Positions 25,661-33,949 are shown, numbered from the stretch's first letter. The stretch is DNA of 64,000 nucleotides from Bradyrhizobium sp. CB1015 (GCF_025200925.1 NZ_CP104174.1:2108001-2172000), one strand, 5' to 3'. Notes: generated from the sequence alone by a model not told the origin. A program made the numbers and translations.

Positions 25661-27373
25661 TCAAGCGGGGCCGCTCGGCACCTCGGAGAACCGGGTCAGC
25701 CAGGCAACCGGGCCGATGCTCGCGGCGATGATCAGGAGGGCCGCGAGCGCGCCGTCCTCGAAGTTGCCGCGGCTTGCGTACTGGTAGATCGAAGTGGACA
25801 ATGTTTCGACGTTGAGGGGCCGCAAGAGCAGCGTTGCCGGGAGCTCCTTCAGACAGTCGACGAACATGATGATGACGGCGCCGAGCATCGCCGGCCGGAG
25901 CAACGGCAGATAGATCTGCCTCAACATGACTACTTGGCCCGCGCCGACCGCGCGCGCGCTCTCGTCATAGTCGCTCGGAATGCTGTCGAACCCGGCCTTG
26001 ATCATCCCGACCGGCACAGCCAGAAAACGAATCGTGTAGGCGATGACGACGGCCATCCCGGAGCCGACCAGGACCAGCCCGGGAAGGGAACGTCCGGTCC
26101 AGGTCGCGACCGCGCTCAGCGCATTGTCGACCGCCAGGACCGGGGTGAGCAGGCCGAGAGCGATGACGAGGCCCGGCAGCGCGTATCCGGCCTGCGCGAT
26201 GCTCAGCGCGACATATCGCAGAGGATCCGGCCGCAAGCGGTGCGCGATCGTCGTGGCGAGCGCAAGCATCAGCGCAATGAGCGTCGCGAGCCCTGCAAAG
26301 GCAAACGAATGGAAGGTGTGGCGCCATAGGAGCGGGTCGAAATTTGCAAGCAGTCCGCGACCGAGAGCCTGATGCGCCAGATAGAGCAGCGGTACCACGA
26401 AGCCGATCAGCACCGGCAGCAGGCAGACTGCGAACGCGATCGACGCTCTTGCGCCGGACAGCGGGGTTCGCTGCCTCACATGCGGGCTTTCGGCCGAGAA
26501 TTCGATGTTGGCGTTGCGGCGGCCGTAGCGCTCCATCGCGATCAGGCCGGCGACGATCGCGAGCATCAGGCATGCGAGTTGCGCTGCACCGGCAAGGCTG
26601 CCGCGGTTGAGCCAGGTGGTGAAGATCGAGACCGTCAGCGTGCGGATGCCGAGATATTCGCTGGCTCCGATGTCGTTGAGCGTTTCCAGCGCGACCAGCG
26701 CCACGCCGACCGCCAGCGCCGGCCGCGCCATCGGCAGTGAAACGCGCCAGAAAACGGTCCATCGGCCGGCGCCCAGCGTCTTAGCGGCTTCGGCGAATTC
26801 GGCTGACTGAACCTGGAACGTCGCACGCGCCGAGAGATAGACGTAAGGGTAGAGCACGAGCCCGATCACGAAGATGGCGCCCGGCAGCGAGCGGAGGTTG
26901 GGCAGATGGCCGAGGGCATCGCCCAGCGGCAGCCAAATCGCCAGGGTACGATGCACCAGGCCCAGCGGTTCGAACAGATCGGCATAGACGTACGCCGCAA
27001 GATAGGTCGGAATCGCCAGCGGCAGCGGCATCAGCCACAGGAGCATGCCCCGGCCGGCAAAATCGTGGCGCGATATCACCCATGCAGTACCGGCGCCGAT
27101 CAGTAATGTGAACGCGCCGACTCCGGCGAGCAGTAGGGCAGTGTCGAGAAGGGCGGCCGGCAACACGTAGTTGATCAGGTCGTGCCACACATCGGACGCC
27201 GGCTGCAAAGCCAGCGAAACGATCGAGATCACGGGCGCCGCGACCAGGATCGCGGTCGCGATCGCGATGGCGGTTGCGGCGCGACCGGCGCGCACACGGC
27301 CCCTCGAGCGAGGCCGTGTGCTGGTAGCTTCCAGCAGTTTGACAGACGTGGGCTGCCAGAGATCAGTTGTCAA
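25661..27373 (-). CDS. Iron(III)-type ABC transporter permease (FbpB-like)
   Basis: A permease of about 570 residues with two fused six-helix BPD_transp_1 halves, the FbpB plan. Two EAA-type loops are present: EFAEAAKTLGAGRWTVFWRVSLPMARPA in the first half and YDESARAVGAGQVVMLRQIYLPLLRPAM in the second. It moves Fe3+ delivered by the adjacent binding protein. The start is uncertain: TTG 27373 overlaps the binding-protein stop and implies coupling, while GTG 27295 would leave only a few residues before the first helix. No FbpC ATPase gene follows. Confidence 0.85.
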   Translation of the reverse strand: MTTDLWQPTSVKLLEATSTRPRSRGRVRAGRAATAIAIATAILVAAPVISIVSLALQPASDVWHDLINYVLPAALLDTALLLAGVGAFTLLIGAGTAWVISRHDFAGRGMLLWLMPLPLAIPTYLAAYVYADLFEPLGLVHRTLAIWLPLGDALGHLPNLRSLPGAIFVIGLVLYPYVYLSARATFQVQSAEFAEAAKTLGAGRWTVFWRVSLPMARPALAVGVALVALETLNDIGASEYLGIRTLTVSIFTTWLNRGSLAGAAQLACLMLAIVAGLIAMERYGRRNANIEFSAESPHVRQRTPLSGARASIAFAVCLLPVLIGFVVPLLYLAHQALGRGLLANFDPLLWRHTFHSFAFAGLATLIALMLALATTIAHRLRPDPLRYVALSIAQAGYALPGLVIALGLLTPVLAVDNALSAVATWTGRSLPGLVLVGSGMAVVIAYTIRFLAVPVGMIKAGFDSIPSDYDESARAVGAGQVVMLRQIYLPLLRPAMLGAVIIMFVDCLKELPATLLLRPLNVETLSTSIYQYASRGNFEDGALAALLIIAASIGPVAWLTRFSEVPSGPA

Positions 27374-28388
27374 AGCCGACCTTGTCCACCAGCGAGGCCG
27401 CAGCCTTGCGGTTGGCGGCGATCTTTGCGATCGGCAACGGATCCGGGCCGAGCTTGCCGTAGCCCGCGATGGTCGCGTTGACGGCGACACCGCTCCGAAC
27501 CGGATATTCGTAATTCTGGTCGGCATACATCTGCTGCGCCTGCTCGCCCACGAGCCACTCGATCAGCTTGATACCGTTTGCCTTGTTGGGCGCGTTCTTG
27601 GCGAGCAGCACGCCGGAGAGGTTGACGTGGGTGCCGCCGCCCTCGAAGGTCGGCAGGATGACGCGGGTCGCCTCCGCCCACGGCTTCTTCTCGGGATCGT
27701 TGTTCATCATCAGCGCCCAATAATAGGTGTTGCCGATGCCGATGTCGCATTTGCCGGCAGCGACGTCACGCGCGGCTTCGCGATCGCCGCCCGACGGCTT
27801 CTGCGCGAGATTGGCCTTCACGCCGCGCAGCCATTCCTCCGCCTTGGCCTCGCCGTACTTGGCCGTATAGGCCGCGAACAGCGCGTTGTTATAGATGTGC
27901 TGGCCCGACCGAATGCAGATCTTGCCCTTCCACTTGGGATCGGCGAGCTCCTCATAGGTGATCTTGTCCTGCTTGACACGATCCTTCGAGGCATAGATCA
28001 CGCGCGCGCGCATGGAGATGCCGGCCCAGTGTCCGTCCGGATCGCGATACTGCGCCGGCACGACCTTGTCGACCGCCTCCGACTTGATCGGCTGGGTGAC
28101 GCCGGCCTGCACGGCCTCGTCGATGCGGCCGATGTCCACCGTCAGCAGCACGTCGGCCGGACTGTTGGCCCCTTCCGCCTTCATGCGCTGCTCCAGACCG
28201 GAGCTTGCGGAGACGACGTTGACCTTGATGCCCGTGTCCTTGGTGAACGCGTCGAACAGCGGCTGGATCAGCTTGGTCTCGCGGTAGGTATAGACGTTGA
28301 CCTCGCCATTGGCGGCTGCCTCCGACACGAAAGACGTGGTCAGGCTCAACACCGCCGCAGACGCGGCGAGGACGCGAAGATAGATCAT
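27363..28388 (-). CDS. Iron(III)-type ABC substrate-binding protein (FbpA/FutA-like)
   Basis: A 341-residue periplasmic protein with a signal peptide (MIYLRVLAASAAVLSLTTSFVSEAAA) and the mature start NGEVNVYTYRETKLIQPLFDAF. TVDIGRIDEAVQAGV and IGNTYYWALMMNND (the YY pair that often ligates Fe3+) fit the FutA/FbpA group. ATG 28388 has GGAG eight bases upstream. An Irr/ICE-like dyad at 28502-28518 suggests control by iron and heme status. Confidence 0.87.
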   Translation of the reverse strand: MIYLRVLAASAAVLSLTTSFVSEAAANGEVNVYTYRETKLIQPLFDAFTKDTGIKVNVVSASSGLEQRMKAEGANSPADVLLTVDIGRIDEAVQAGVTQPIKSEAVDKVVPAQYRDPDGHWAGISMRARVIYASKDRVKQDKITYEELADPKWKGKICIRSGQHIYNNALFAAYTAKYGEAKAEEWLRGVKANLAQKPSGGDREAARDVAAGKCDIGIGNTYYWALMMNNDPEKKPWAEATRVILPTFEGGGTHVNLSGVLLAKNAPNKANGIKLIEWLVGEQAQQMYADQNYEYPVRSGVAVNATIAGYGKLGPDPLPIAKIAANRKAAASLVDKVGFDN

Positions 28389-28501
28389 AAGGGCTGCTCC
28401 GAGGCGCACGATTGAACGCCGCTTGAGTAGCGCAGGCGCTCGGACAACGTTAGCGACGCGATGTCGCGAGGGCATGAGCTTAGAGCAATTCCAAAGTTGT
28501 C

Positions 28502-28518
28502 TTTAGACCCATTCTAAT
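28502..28518. promoter_or_regulatory. Irr/ICE-like iron-control box
   Basis: TTTAGACCCATTCTAAT matches 15 of 17 positions of the rhizobial ICE consensus as I recall it (TTTRGAA-YNR-TTCYAAA). It lies 114 bp before the iron-binding-protein start and just past the nirV stop, the expected place for an Irr-regulated iron-uptake promoter. Confidence 0.55.
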
Positions 28519-28552
28519 CATTGAGCCGACGATCCTGGGAAGCGATAGGCAC

Positions 28553-29437
28553 CTATGATCTTGCCGGCCTCGTCTTGCTCAGGCGCTGCGACACGCTTGC
28601 AACCCACGACGTCTCCTCGCGCACCAGGCGGAAGCCGAGATTGGCGGGCGGCACGCCCTGGGCGCAGCCGCCGGCGCGGGCGTCGCGGATGAAGTCGGTG
28701 ACATAGGCGCGGTGCGCGCCCTCGGCGACTCGCACGCCGCAATTCACGGTCGCGCGGCCGGGATTGCCTGAAACGTCCACACGCGAGCGCACGAAGCAGG
28801 TCGCGGTCCATTCCCAGACATTGCCGGCGAGGTCTTCGACGCCGTGCTCGTTCGGGCCGAACTTGCCGAAGCGATAGGCCGTGGTGTCGGAGAGGTCGCG
28901 CTCGGATTCGCGCTCGTAGCGGCTGATCCAGCGCTTCGAAGGGTCGCTCGCATCGACCGGTACACCATCATCCCTGAATCTGGAGCCGGCGGCAAAGGCC
29001 CATTCCTCGTCGCTCGGCAAGCGGTAATGCTGGCCCGTCTTGCGTGACAGCCAGCCTGCATAGGCCTCGGCATCGTGCCAGCTCACCTGCACTGCGGGAC
29101 GATCGGCGGCGATCGCGACGTCGCGATCGAGCGCGCGGCAGGCGCCATCCTGCACGCAAAGCTGATAGTCGAACGAGGCGACCTGATTTCGCATGATGCG
29201 CAGCGGCCGGTTCATCCGCATCATCCGCAGCGGCGCTTCCGCCTGCTGTCCGCCGCGGGTGAAATCGCCGGCTTCGCGATAGGAGAAGCTGCCGGCGGCG
29301 ACCTCGACCAAGGCCGGCTCACCTCCCGCATGGCGCGTCGTCATCTCCGAGACCAGAGGCGCAACGGCGAGCGGCCCCGCAAGCCCGGCCGCGCAGGCGA
29401 GTGCCAGTTTGAGCTTGAATGCGATCAGCACGGTCAT
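28553..29437 (-). CDS. nirV: NirV, formylglycine-generating-enzyme-like protein
   Basis: A 294-residue SUMF1/FGE-fold protein with an N-terminal hydrophobic signal or anchor (about 5-30). Fold motifs include VQVSWHDAEAYAGWLSRKTGQHYRLPSDEEWAFAA (about 118-152), GVEDLAGNVWEWT (about 199-211) and the terminal NLGFRLVRE. It directly follows nirK, the position that defines NirV in denitrifiers. It is thought to support nitrite reductase maturation or function, but the mechanism is unknown. GGGGGAA precedes the ATG. Confidence 0.87.
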   Translation of the reverse strand: MTVLIAFKLKLALACAAGLAGPLAVAPLVSEMTTRHAGGEPALVEVAAGSFSYREAGDFTRGGQQAEAPLRMMRMNRPLRIMRNQVASFDYQLCVQDGACRALDRDVAIAADRPAVQVSWHDAEAYAGWLSRKTGQHYRLPSDEEWAFAAGSRFRDDGVPVDASDPSKRWISRYERESERDLSDTTAYRFGKFGPNEHGVEDLAGNVWEWTATCFVRSRVDVSGNPGRATVNCGVRVAEGAHRAYVTDFIRDARAGGCAQGVPPANLGFRLVREETSWVASVSQRLSKTRPARS

Positions 29438-29453
29438 TCCCCCGAGGAAAGAA

Positions 29454-29475
29454 GGGGCCGGTGATGACCGGCCCC
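29454..29475 (-). promoter_or_regulatory. Intercistronic nirK-nirV hairpin
   Basis: A perfect 9-bp stem, GGGGCCGGT (29454-29462) and ACCGGCCCC (29467-29475), with a 4-nt loop, between the nirK stop (29486) and the nirV start. On the minus strand TTCTTTCC follows. It could be a partial terminator or a 3' stabiliser that keeps nirK mRNA in excess over nirV. Confidence 0.55.
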
Positions 29476-29485
29476 CTCGTCGCGT

Positions 29486-30583
29486 CTAGTTTGTGCTGGC
29501 AGGCGGTATTTCCGCAGGTGCCTTCACTTGCATCATCAGATCGTCGTTCCACTTGCCTTCGACCTTGAAGTGCGCGGTGGCGCCGAGATCGGCCGCCTCG
29601 ATCAGGTTATGCGTGACATAGGCGTAGATGCCGGGCTGCTGGAACTTGTACAGCGCAGCTCCCGCCGATCCGCCGCGGATGAACCACGTCTCGAGCCCGA
29701 CTTCTGGCGCATTGCCGAACTTGCCGGTCTCCCAGACATAGTCGCCATGGCCGCCGATCAGGTGCGGACGGCTGTCGCGATTGGCCTGCGAGTGCACGAT
29801 CAGCACGTTCTCGCCGACCTTGGCGGTCAGCGCGTTCTTGCCGGTGAGCGCGCCGACCTTGCCGTTGAACACGACATGGGTCGGGATCAGCTTCTTCATC
29901 ACCTCTTCGGTCTCGGTGAAGGCTTCGCCCGGCGATTCGTAGGACTTGAAGTTACCCTTCTCGTCGCGCGGCACGTACATGTCCTGCTCGCCGATATAGT
30001 AGACCTTGTCGTATTTCAGTGCGTGGCCCTTGCCGTCGTTCAACCCCTCGCGCGGCAGCACCATCACGGCGCCGTTCATGCCGGAGACGACGTGCCAGGG
30101 GATCATCGGGCCGCCCGGCGCGCAGTGATAGACGAACACGCCGGTCTTGGTCGCCTTCCAGCGCAGCACGACCTGCTCGCCGGGATTGATGAGCGTCAGC
30201 TCGCCGCCGCCGAGCGCGCCGGTCGCGGAATGGAAGTCGATGTTGTGCGGCATGGTGTTGGTCGCGGGATTGACCAGCGTCAGCTCGACATAGTCACCCT
30301 CGTGCACGACCATGAGCGGGCCCGGCATCGATCCGTTGAACGTCATGGCCTGGAAGGTGGTGCCCTTGTCGTCGATGACGACCTTCTTCTCCTCGACCGT
30401 CATCCTGAACTCGACGATCTTGGGGCCCTGTGTCGTGGCCTGCTCGTGCGCGTGCACGAAGGGCGGAGCGACCAGCTCTACCTTCTGACGCGGCAGCTTG
30501 AGATCGCTGGCGGCGAAAGCCGGGGTCGCCAACATCAGGGCGGTCGCGGCGGCGCTGATCAATGCGGCTCTGCGGGTGAACAT
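29486..30583 (-). CDS. nirK: Copper-containing nitrite reductase
   Basis: A 365-residue periplasmic NirK that reduces nitrite to nitric oxide in denitrification. A Tat-like signal ([15 protein letters not shown], cut near AFA-AS) precedes two cupredoxin domains. The ligands are complete: type-1 copper H113, C154, H164, M169 (in [17 protein letters not shown]) and type-2 copper H118, H153, H325. AAGGA lies about eight bases before ATG 30583; ATG 30592 in the same frame is the alternative. A Crp/FixK-type dyad lies 70 bp upstream, and nirV follows in the same operon. Confidence 0.97.
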   Translation of the reverse strand: MFTRRAALISAAATALMLATPAFAASDLKLPRQKVELVAPPFVHAHEQATTQGPKIVEFRMTVEEKKVVIDDKGTTFQAMTFNGSMPGPLMVVHEGDYVELTLVNPATNTMPHNIDFHSATGALGGGELTLINPGEQVVLRWKATKTGVFVYHCAPGGPMIPWHVVSGMNGAVMVLPREGLNDGKGHALKYDKVYYIGEQDMYVPRDEKGNFKSYESPGEAFTETEEVMKKLIPTHVVFNGKVGALTGKNALTAKVGENVLIVHSQANRDSRPHLIGGHGDYVWETGKFGNAPEVGLETWFIRGGSAGAALYKFQQPGIYAYVTHNLIEAADLGATAHFKVEGKWNDDLMMQVKAPAEIPPASTN

Positions 30584-30652
30584 TGGAAGCATCCTTCATC
30601 TGAAATGGTTTTGATGACGGAGTGCAGTGTGCGCCTGTTACGGCAAGCGTGT

Positions 30653-30666
30653 TTGCGCTGCGACAA
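30653..30666. promoter_or_regulatory. FixK2/NnrR-type box upstream of nirK
   Basis: TTGCGCTGCGACAA (minus strand TTGTCGCAGCGCAA) has the TTG-N8-CAA form with one departure from the ideal TTGC-N6-GCAA. Its centre is about 77 bp before the nirK ATG, allowing a -41.5 activator position with a short leader. Confidence 0.65.
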
Positions 30667-30734
30667 GCTTCCGCCGGATTCCCTCCGCAACGGCACTTTG
30701 GTTTTTTCGAAAGAGCAGGATCGTTGATACCGGC

Positions 30735-30851
30735 TCATCGCGTCCGCAGGGCGTGATGCCGATCGAGGTCAAGCGTCATCGCAACCGCATCGGCGCTTAG
30801 CCGCAATTCGTTTGCATGTTCAAGTTGGATGGCGATCTCGCCCCGGCTCAT
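30735..30851 (-). CDS. Possible 38-residue ORF after the 66-residue protein
   Basis: MSRGEIAIQLEHANELRLSA... ends in DLDRHHALRTR. It looks protein-like (amphipathic and acidic helix, then His/Arg) and lies just after the gene ending at 30901 on the same strand. No ribosome binding site is evident, and the open frame extends upstream only to that gene's stop. It may be chance or a remnant. Confidence 0.25.
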   Translation of the reverse strand: MSRGEIAIQLEHANELRLSADAVAMTLDLDRHHALRTR

Positions 30852-30900
30852 GCGCGCGTGGGTGAGATCGCGAAGGAAGCTTTGGCCAAGGCGCGGCCGG

Positions 30901-31101
30901 TCAGAGCAGATTCACGGCGAGCCAGACCAATCCCCAGATTGCCAGCGCCAGCGCGACGAAAACGGCGATTGCGGCAGCCAGCGCGCGCACCACGCCGGCG
31001 GGGGCAGGCGCGGCCGGGGCCGGCCGGAAGTCGTCGAAACGCGGGATATGGCCGCGGACGTCGAGCAGGGAGAGAATGAGTTCGAGTGCAAAAAGCCTCA
31101 T
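30901..31101 (-). CDS. 66-residue single-pass membrane protein, unknown
   Basis: MRLFALELILSLLDVRGHIP... is a short amphipathic N-terminal segment, a Pro/Ala linker (FRPAPAAPAPAG) and one strong C-terminal membrane helix (VVRALAAAIAVFVALALAIWGLVWLAVNLL). GGAG lies eight bases before the ATG at 31101. It is divergent from hemN and shares with it a perfect TTGC-N6-GCAA box at 31164-31177, 63 bp upstream, so it is probably induced at low oxygen or under denitrifying conditions. No family recognised. Confidence 0.6.
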   Translation of the reverse strand: MRLFALELILSLLDVRGHIPRFDDFRPAPAAPAPAGVVRALAAAIAVFVALALAIWGLVWLAVNLL

Positions 31102-31163
31102 GGCAAACGCTCCGGATGGCCGCGAATTTTTCCTCATCATGGCCGGGACGGGGCCCCCGCGCT

Positions 31164-31177
31164 TTGCGCGAGCGCAA
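31164..31177. promoter_or_regulatory. Perfect FixK2-type box, hemN and 66-aa gene
   Basis: TTGCGCGAGCGCAA is a perfect TTGC-N6-GCAA dyad between two divergent genes: 90 bp before the hemN ATG and 62 bp before the 66-residue protein. It fits anaerobic or microaerobic activation by FixK2 or NnrR. Confidence 0.8.
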
Positions 31178-31267
31178 AGTCGCTGCCGCAGATCCGGGTT
31201 ATTTGAATTCAATCCGTGATTTGCCGCGAAGTCTCGCGCGCGGCGGACATTTACGAATGGGTAACTT

Positions 31268-32620
31268 ATGAGAGCTGATCTTGCGGCGATCTACGGCGAG
31301 GAGCGTCTCCCACGCTACACCAGCTATCCGACCGCACCGCATTTTACCCCCGCGATCGGTCCGGACACCTATGCCCGCTGGCTGGCGGAGCTGCCGGTGG
31401 CCGCCAGCGCCTCGCTTTATCTGCACGTGCCGTTCTGCCGCGAGATGTGCTGGTACTGCGGCTGCCATACCCAGATCGTCCGCCGCGACGACCTCATCGC
31501 CGGCTATCAGCGGACGTTGCGCAGCGAGATCGCGCTGACCGCCGAAGCCATCGGCCACCGCATCAAGGTCGAGCACATCCATTTCGGCGGCGGTACGCCG
31601 ACCATCATGGCGCCGGACGCCTTTGCCGAATTGATGGCGACGATGCGCCAGGAATTCTTCGTGCTGCCTTCGGCAGAAATCGCGGTCGAGATCGATCCCC
31701 GCACATTGACCGCGGACATGGTCGAGGCGATGCGGCTCTCCGGCGTCAACCGCGCGAGCCTCGGCGTGCAGAGCTTCGATCCCGTGGTGCAGCGCGCGAT
31801 CAACCGCGTGCAGAGCTTCGAGCAGACCGCGTCCGTGGTCGACATGCTCCGCGGCGCCGCCATCGAGGGCATCAATTTCGACCTGATCTACGGGCTGCCG
31901 CACCAGACCGTGGCCTCGTGCCTGGAGACGGTGCGGCGCAGCCTCGCGCTCGCGCCCAGCCGCTTCTCGGTGTTCGGCTATGCTCACGTGCCGGACTTCA
32001 AGAAGCACCAGCGCATGATCAACGAAAGCGTGTTGCCGGACGGCCTTGCGCGCCACGACCAGGCCTGCGCCATCGCCAATGCATTGAAGGAGGCCGGCTA
32101 CGTGCAGATCGGGCTCGATCATTTCGCGCGGCCCGACGATACCATGGCCTTGGCGTTCGAGCAGGGCACGCTGCGGCGCAACTTCCAGGGCTACACCACC
32201 GACCGGAGTGAAGTCCTGCTCGGCTTCGGCGCCAGCGCGATCGGGCATCTGCCGCAGGGCTATGTCCAGAACGAGGTGCAGATCGGCGCCTATGCGCAGA
32301 GCATCGCTGCCGGCCGATTCGCCACCGCAAAGGGCTATGGGCTCACCGATGACGACCGACTGCGCGCCGACATCATCGAACGCATCATGTGCGAGTTCGG
32401 TGCCGATCTCGGCGACATCTGCGCGCGCCATGGCGCGGAGGCCGGGGCCATGCTGAAATCGGCGTCTCGTCTGAAGCCGCTGATCTCCGACGGCGTCGTG
32501 AGGTTGGACGGCGAGCGGCTCGCCGTCGCCGGAGACTCGCGCTTCCTGGTCCGCAGCGTCGCCGCCGCGTTCGACGCGCATCTGGATCCGGGCAAGCAGT
32601 TGCACAGTCGGGCGGTGTAG
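31268..32620 (+). CDS. hemN: Oxygen-independent coproporphyrinogen III oxidase
   Basis: A 450-residue radical-SAM enzyme that decarboxylates coproporphyrinogen III to protoporphyrinogen IX without oxygen, supplying heme for anaerobic cytochromes. The HVPFCREMCWYCGC motif carries C57, C61, C64 (4Fe-4S/SAM) and C66. GGGTPT (about 112-117) and the early RYTSYPTAPHF motif mark true HemN rather than HemW. A perfect FixK2-type box precedes it, and it lies inside the denitrification block. Confidence 0.96.
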   Translation: MRADLAAIYGEERLPRYTSYPTAPHFTPAIGPDTYARWLAELPVAASASLYLHVPFCREMCWYCGCHTQIVRRDDLIAGYQRTLRSEIALTAEAIGHRIKVEHIHFGGGTPTIMAPDAFAELMATMRQEFFVLPSAEIAVEIDPRTLTADMVEAMRLSGVNRASLGVQSFDPVVQRAINRVQSFEQTASVVDMLRGAAIEGINFDLIYGLPHQTVASCLETVRRSLALAPSRFSVFGYAHVPDFKKHQRMINESVLPDGLARHDQACAIANALKEAGYVQIGLDHFARPDDTMALAFEQGTLRRNFQGYTTDRSEVLLGFGASAIGHLPQGYVQNEVQIGAYAQSIAAGRFATAKGYGLTDDDRLRADIIERIMCEFGADLGDICARHGAEAGAMLKSASRLKPLISDGVVRLDGERLAVAGDSRFLVRSVAAAFDAHLDPGKQLHSRAV

Positions 32621-32653
32621 CCCGGAATGACGAGTTGAGGAACCGGCAACAGC

Positions 32654-32667
32654 TTGCGCTCCAACAA
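32654..32667. promoter_or_regulatory. Imperfect FixK2/NnrR-type box before the DUF1858 gene
   Basis: TTGCGCTCCAACAA keeps TTGC and CAA in the TTG-N8-CAA frame, with one mismatch to GCAA. It lies 48 bp before ATG 32715, a spacing that would suit direct activation. Confidence 0.45.
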
Positions 32668-32714
32668 AGAAACTCCGTCCCGCTTCGCTATCGTCGATCG
32701 GAATGGAGTTGTCC

Positions 32715-32912
32715 ATGCTCTTCCGATCCGACGATCTGGTCGATGACATCATGCATTCGGCGCCGCACACGATCCGCGTGTTTCTCGCCTTCAGGATGGC
32801 TTGCGTCGGCTGTCCGATCGCGACCTTCCACACGGTCGATGACGCCTGCCGCGAGCATGGCGTCGATCGCGACAAGTTCCTCACCGCGTTGTGCGAATGC
32901 GTGCCGGCGTGA
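32715..32912 (+). CDS. DUF1858-domain protein
   Basis: A 65-residue protein with the DUF1858 pattern: DDLVDDIMHSAPHTIRVFLAFRMACVGCPIATFHTVDDAC. The CVGC pair could bind metal or act in redox, and two more Cys follow (DACREH and LCECVPA). GGAG about seven bases upstream favours 32715 over ATG 32703. DUF1858 proteins are often found beside denitrification and nitric-oxide genes, as here between hemN and nnrR. Biochemical role unknown. Confidence 0.8.
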   Translation: MLFRSDDLVDDIMHSAPHTIRVFLAFRMACVGCPIATFHTVDDACREHGVDRDKFLTALCECVPA

Positions 32913-32992
32913 AACGATCAGGAATCGCGCCGACCGCGCGGATTCCCGGATGAGGGCGCGCTTCCGCCGTAAGCGGAAGCGCCCCTCACCCT

Positions 32993-33221
32993 TATCTCGG
33001 GCAGGGCTATCGCATTTGAGAGCTTTTCCCGGCGGCCATCCTTCGAGACGCCCGCTTTGGGCGGGCTCCTCAGGATGAGGGCGGAGTGCGCGGCAGCAGT
33101 TTCTACGAGCACTGACGCTGATTAGCCTCATCCTGAGGAGGCGCGTCAGCGCCGTCTCGAAGGACGAGGCGTGCGCGCAGGCCGACGTCACAAGTCATAT
33201 GCGATAGCCCTGCTATCTCGG
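32993..33221. mobile_element. MITE-like element with 8-bp target duplication
   Basis: The element at 33001-33213 (213 bp) has inverted ends GCAGGGCTATCGCAT / ATGCGATAGCCCTGC, 15 bp perfect and 18 of 19 when extended. It is flanked by direct repeats TATCTCGG (32993-33000 and 33214-33221). It encodes no protein. Its core is the recurrent CATCCTTCGAGACG...CCTCAGGATGAGG repeat in two opposed copies. It sits between the convergent DUF1858 and nnrR genes. The whole 32913-33238 gap holds nothing else. Confidence 0.8.
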
Positions 33222-33238
33222 AGGAGAGGTGCCAGTTG

Positions 33239-33949
33239 TCATGCCGCGCCGCTCTCGGCGCTCCGCTCCGCCAGCACCACGATCCTGTGCGGCTCGCGCA
33301 GGATGATGCGCTGGCGGCCGCTTTCGACGAGGCCCTGGCTCTCCCAGCCGCTCAGGATGCGGCTGACGGTGTGCAGCGTGGTGCCCGTCATCTGCGCGAT
33401 GTCTTGGCGGCTGATCGGGAAGTCGATCTCGATGCCGTGGTCGAGCTTCTTGCCGGACTGCTTGGCGAGGCGCAGCAGCGCATGCGCGATGCGCTGCTCG
33501 ACCTGCTGCGTCGACATTTCCAGGATGCGGGTGTGACTTTCCTGCAGCCGCGTGCCGACGGTCTGCAGCGTGTTGGCGGCGAGCGCCGGAAACCGCTCGA
33601 CCAGGCGCGGCCAGGCCGAGGTCGGCCAGATCAGCACGACGCTGTCGTCGACCGCCATCGCCGTCGCCGGATAACGCGCGGCTCCGATCGCCATCGCGAG
33701 CCCGAACGTCTCGCCGGGCGCGACATAGCGCACCACGATCTGTTCGCCGGTTGGCGTGGTCTTGGCGGCGCGGACATGGCCGTGCAGCAGCAGGAAGAAG
33801 GACTGCGCGTCCGCTCCCTGCTCGAAGATGGCACTGTTCTTGGGATAACGTGCCGAGCGGGCCTCACGCAGGATCTCGTCGAGAGCTTCCGGCGTCATCC
33901 CCGCAAATAGCGGCAAATGCGCAACCAGCGATGTGTCGACCTTGGCCAT
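33239..33949 (-). CDS. nnrR: Crp/Fnr-family regulator NnrR
   Basis: A 236-residue regulator: cyclic-nucleotide-type beta barrel (about 10-120), dimer helix, then a winged HTH with SRQDIAQMTGTTLHTVSRILSGWE (about 180-203). It has no Cys at all, so it is not an Fe-S FNR. The TTLHTVSR recognition helix and its place beside nnrS, nirK and hemN point to NnrR, the nitrogen-oxide-responsive activator of nir and nor genes. A perfect box 53 bp upstream suggests control by FixK2 and/or autoregulation. Confidence 0.88.
   Translation of the reverse strand: MAKVDTSLVAHLPLFAGMTPEALDEILREARSARYPKNSAIFEQGADAQSFFLLLHGHVRAAKTTPTGEQIVVRYVAPGETFGLAMAIGAARYPATAMAVDDSVVLIWPTSAWPRLVERFPALAANTLQTVGTRLQESHTRILEMSTQQVEQRIAHALLRLAKQSGKKLDHGIEIDFPISRQDIAQMTGTTLHTVSRILSGWESQGLVESGRQRIILREPHRIVVLAERSAESGAA

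Noticed and set aside
30848..31177. 109-codon Arg-rich frame overlapping the 66-residue membrane protein
   Set aside because: Composition is that of a shadow frame; the frame with the membrane helix and GGAG site is preferred.
31199..32884. 561-codon open frame opposite hemN
   Set aside because: No domain; the radical-SAM cysteines and HemN motifs are on the plus strand.
33001..33213. Possible CRISPR or small RNA from the repeated palindromes
   Set aside because: There are no regularly spaced direct repeats; the inverted ends and target duplication fit a MITE.
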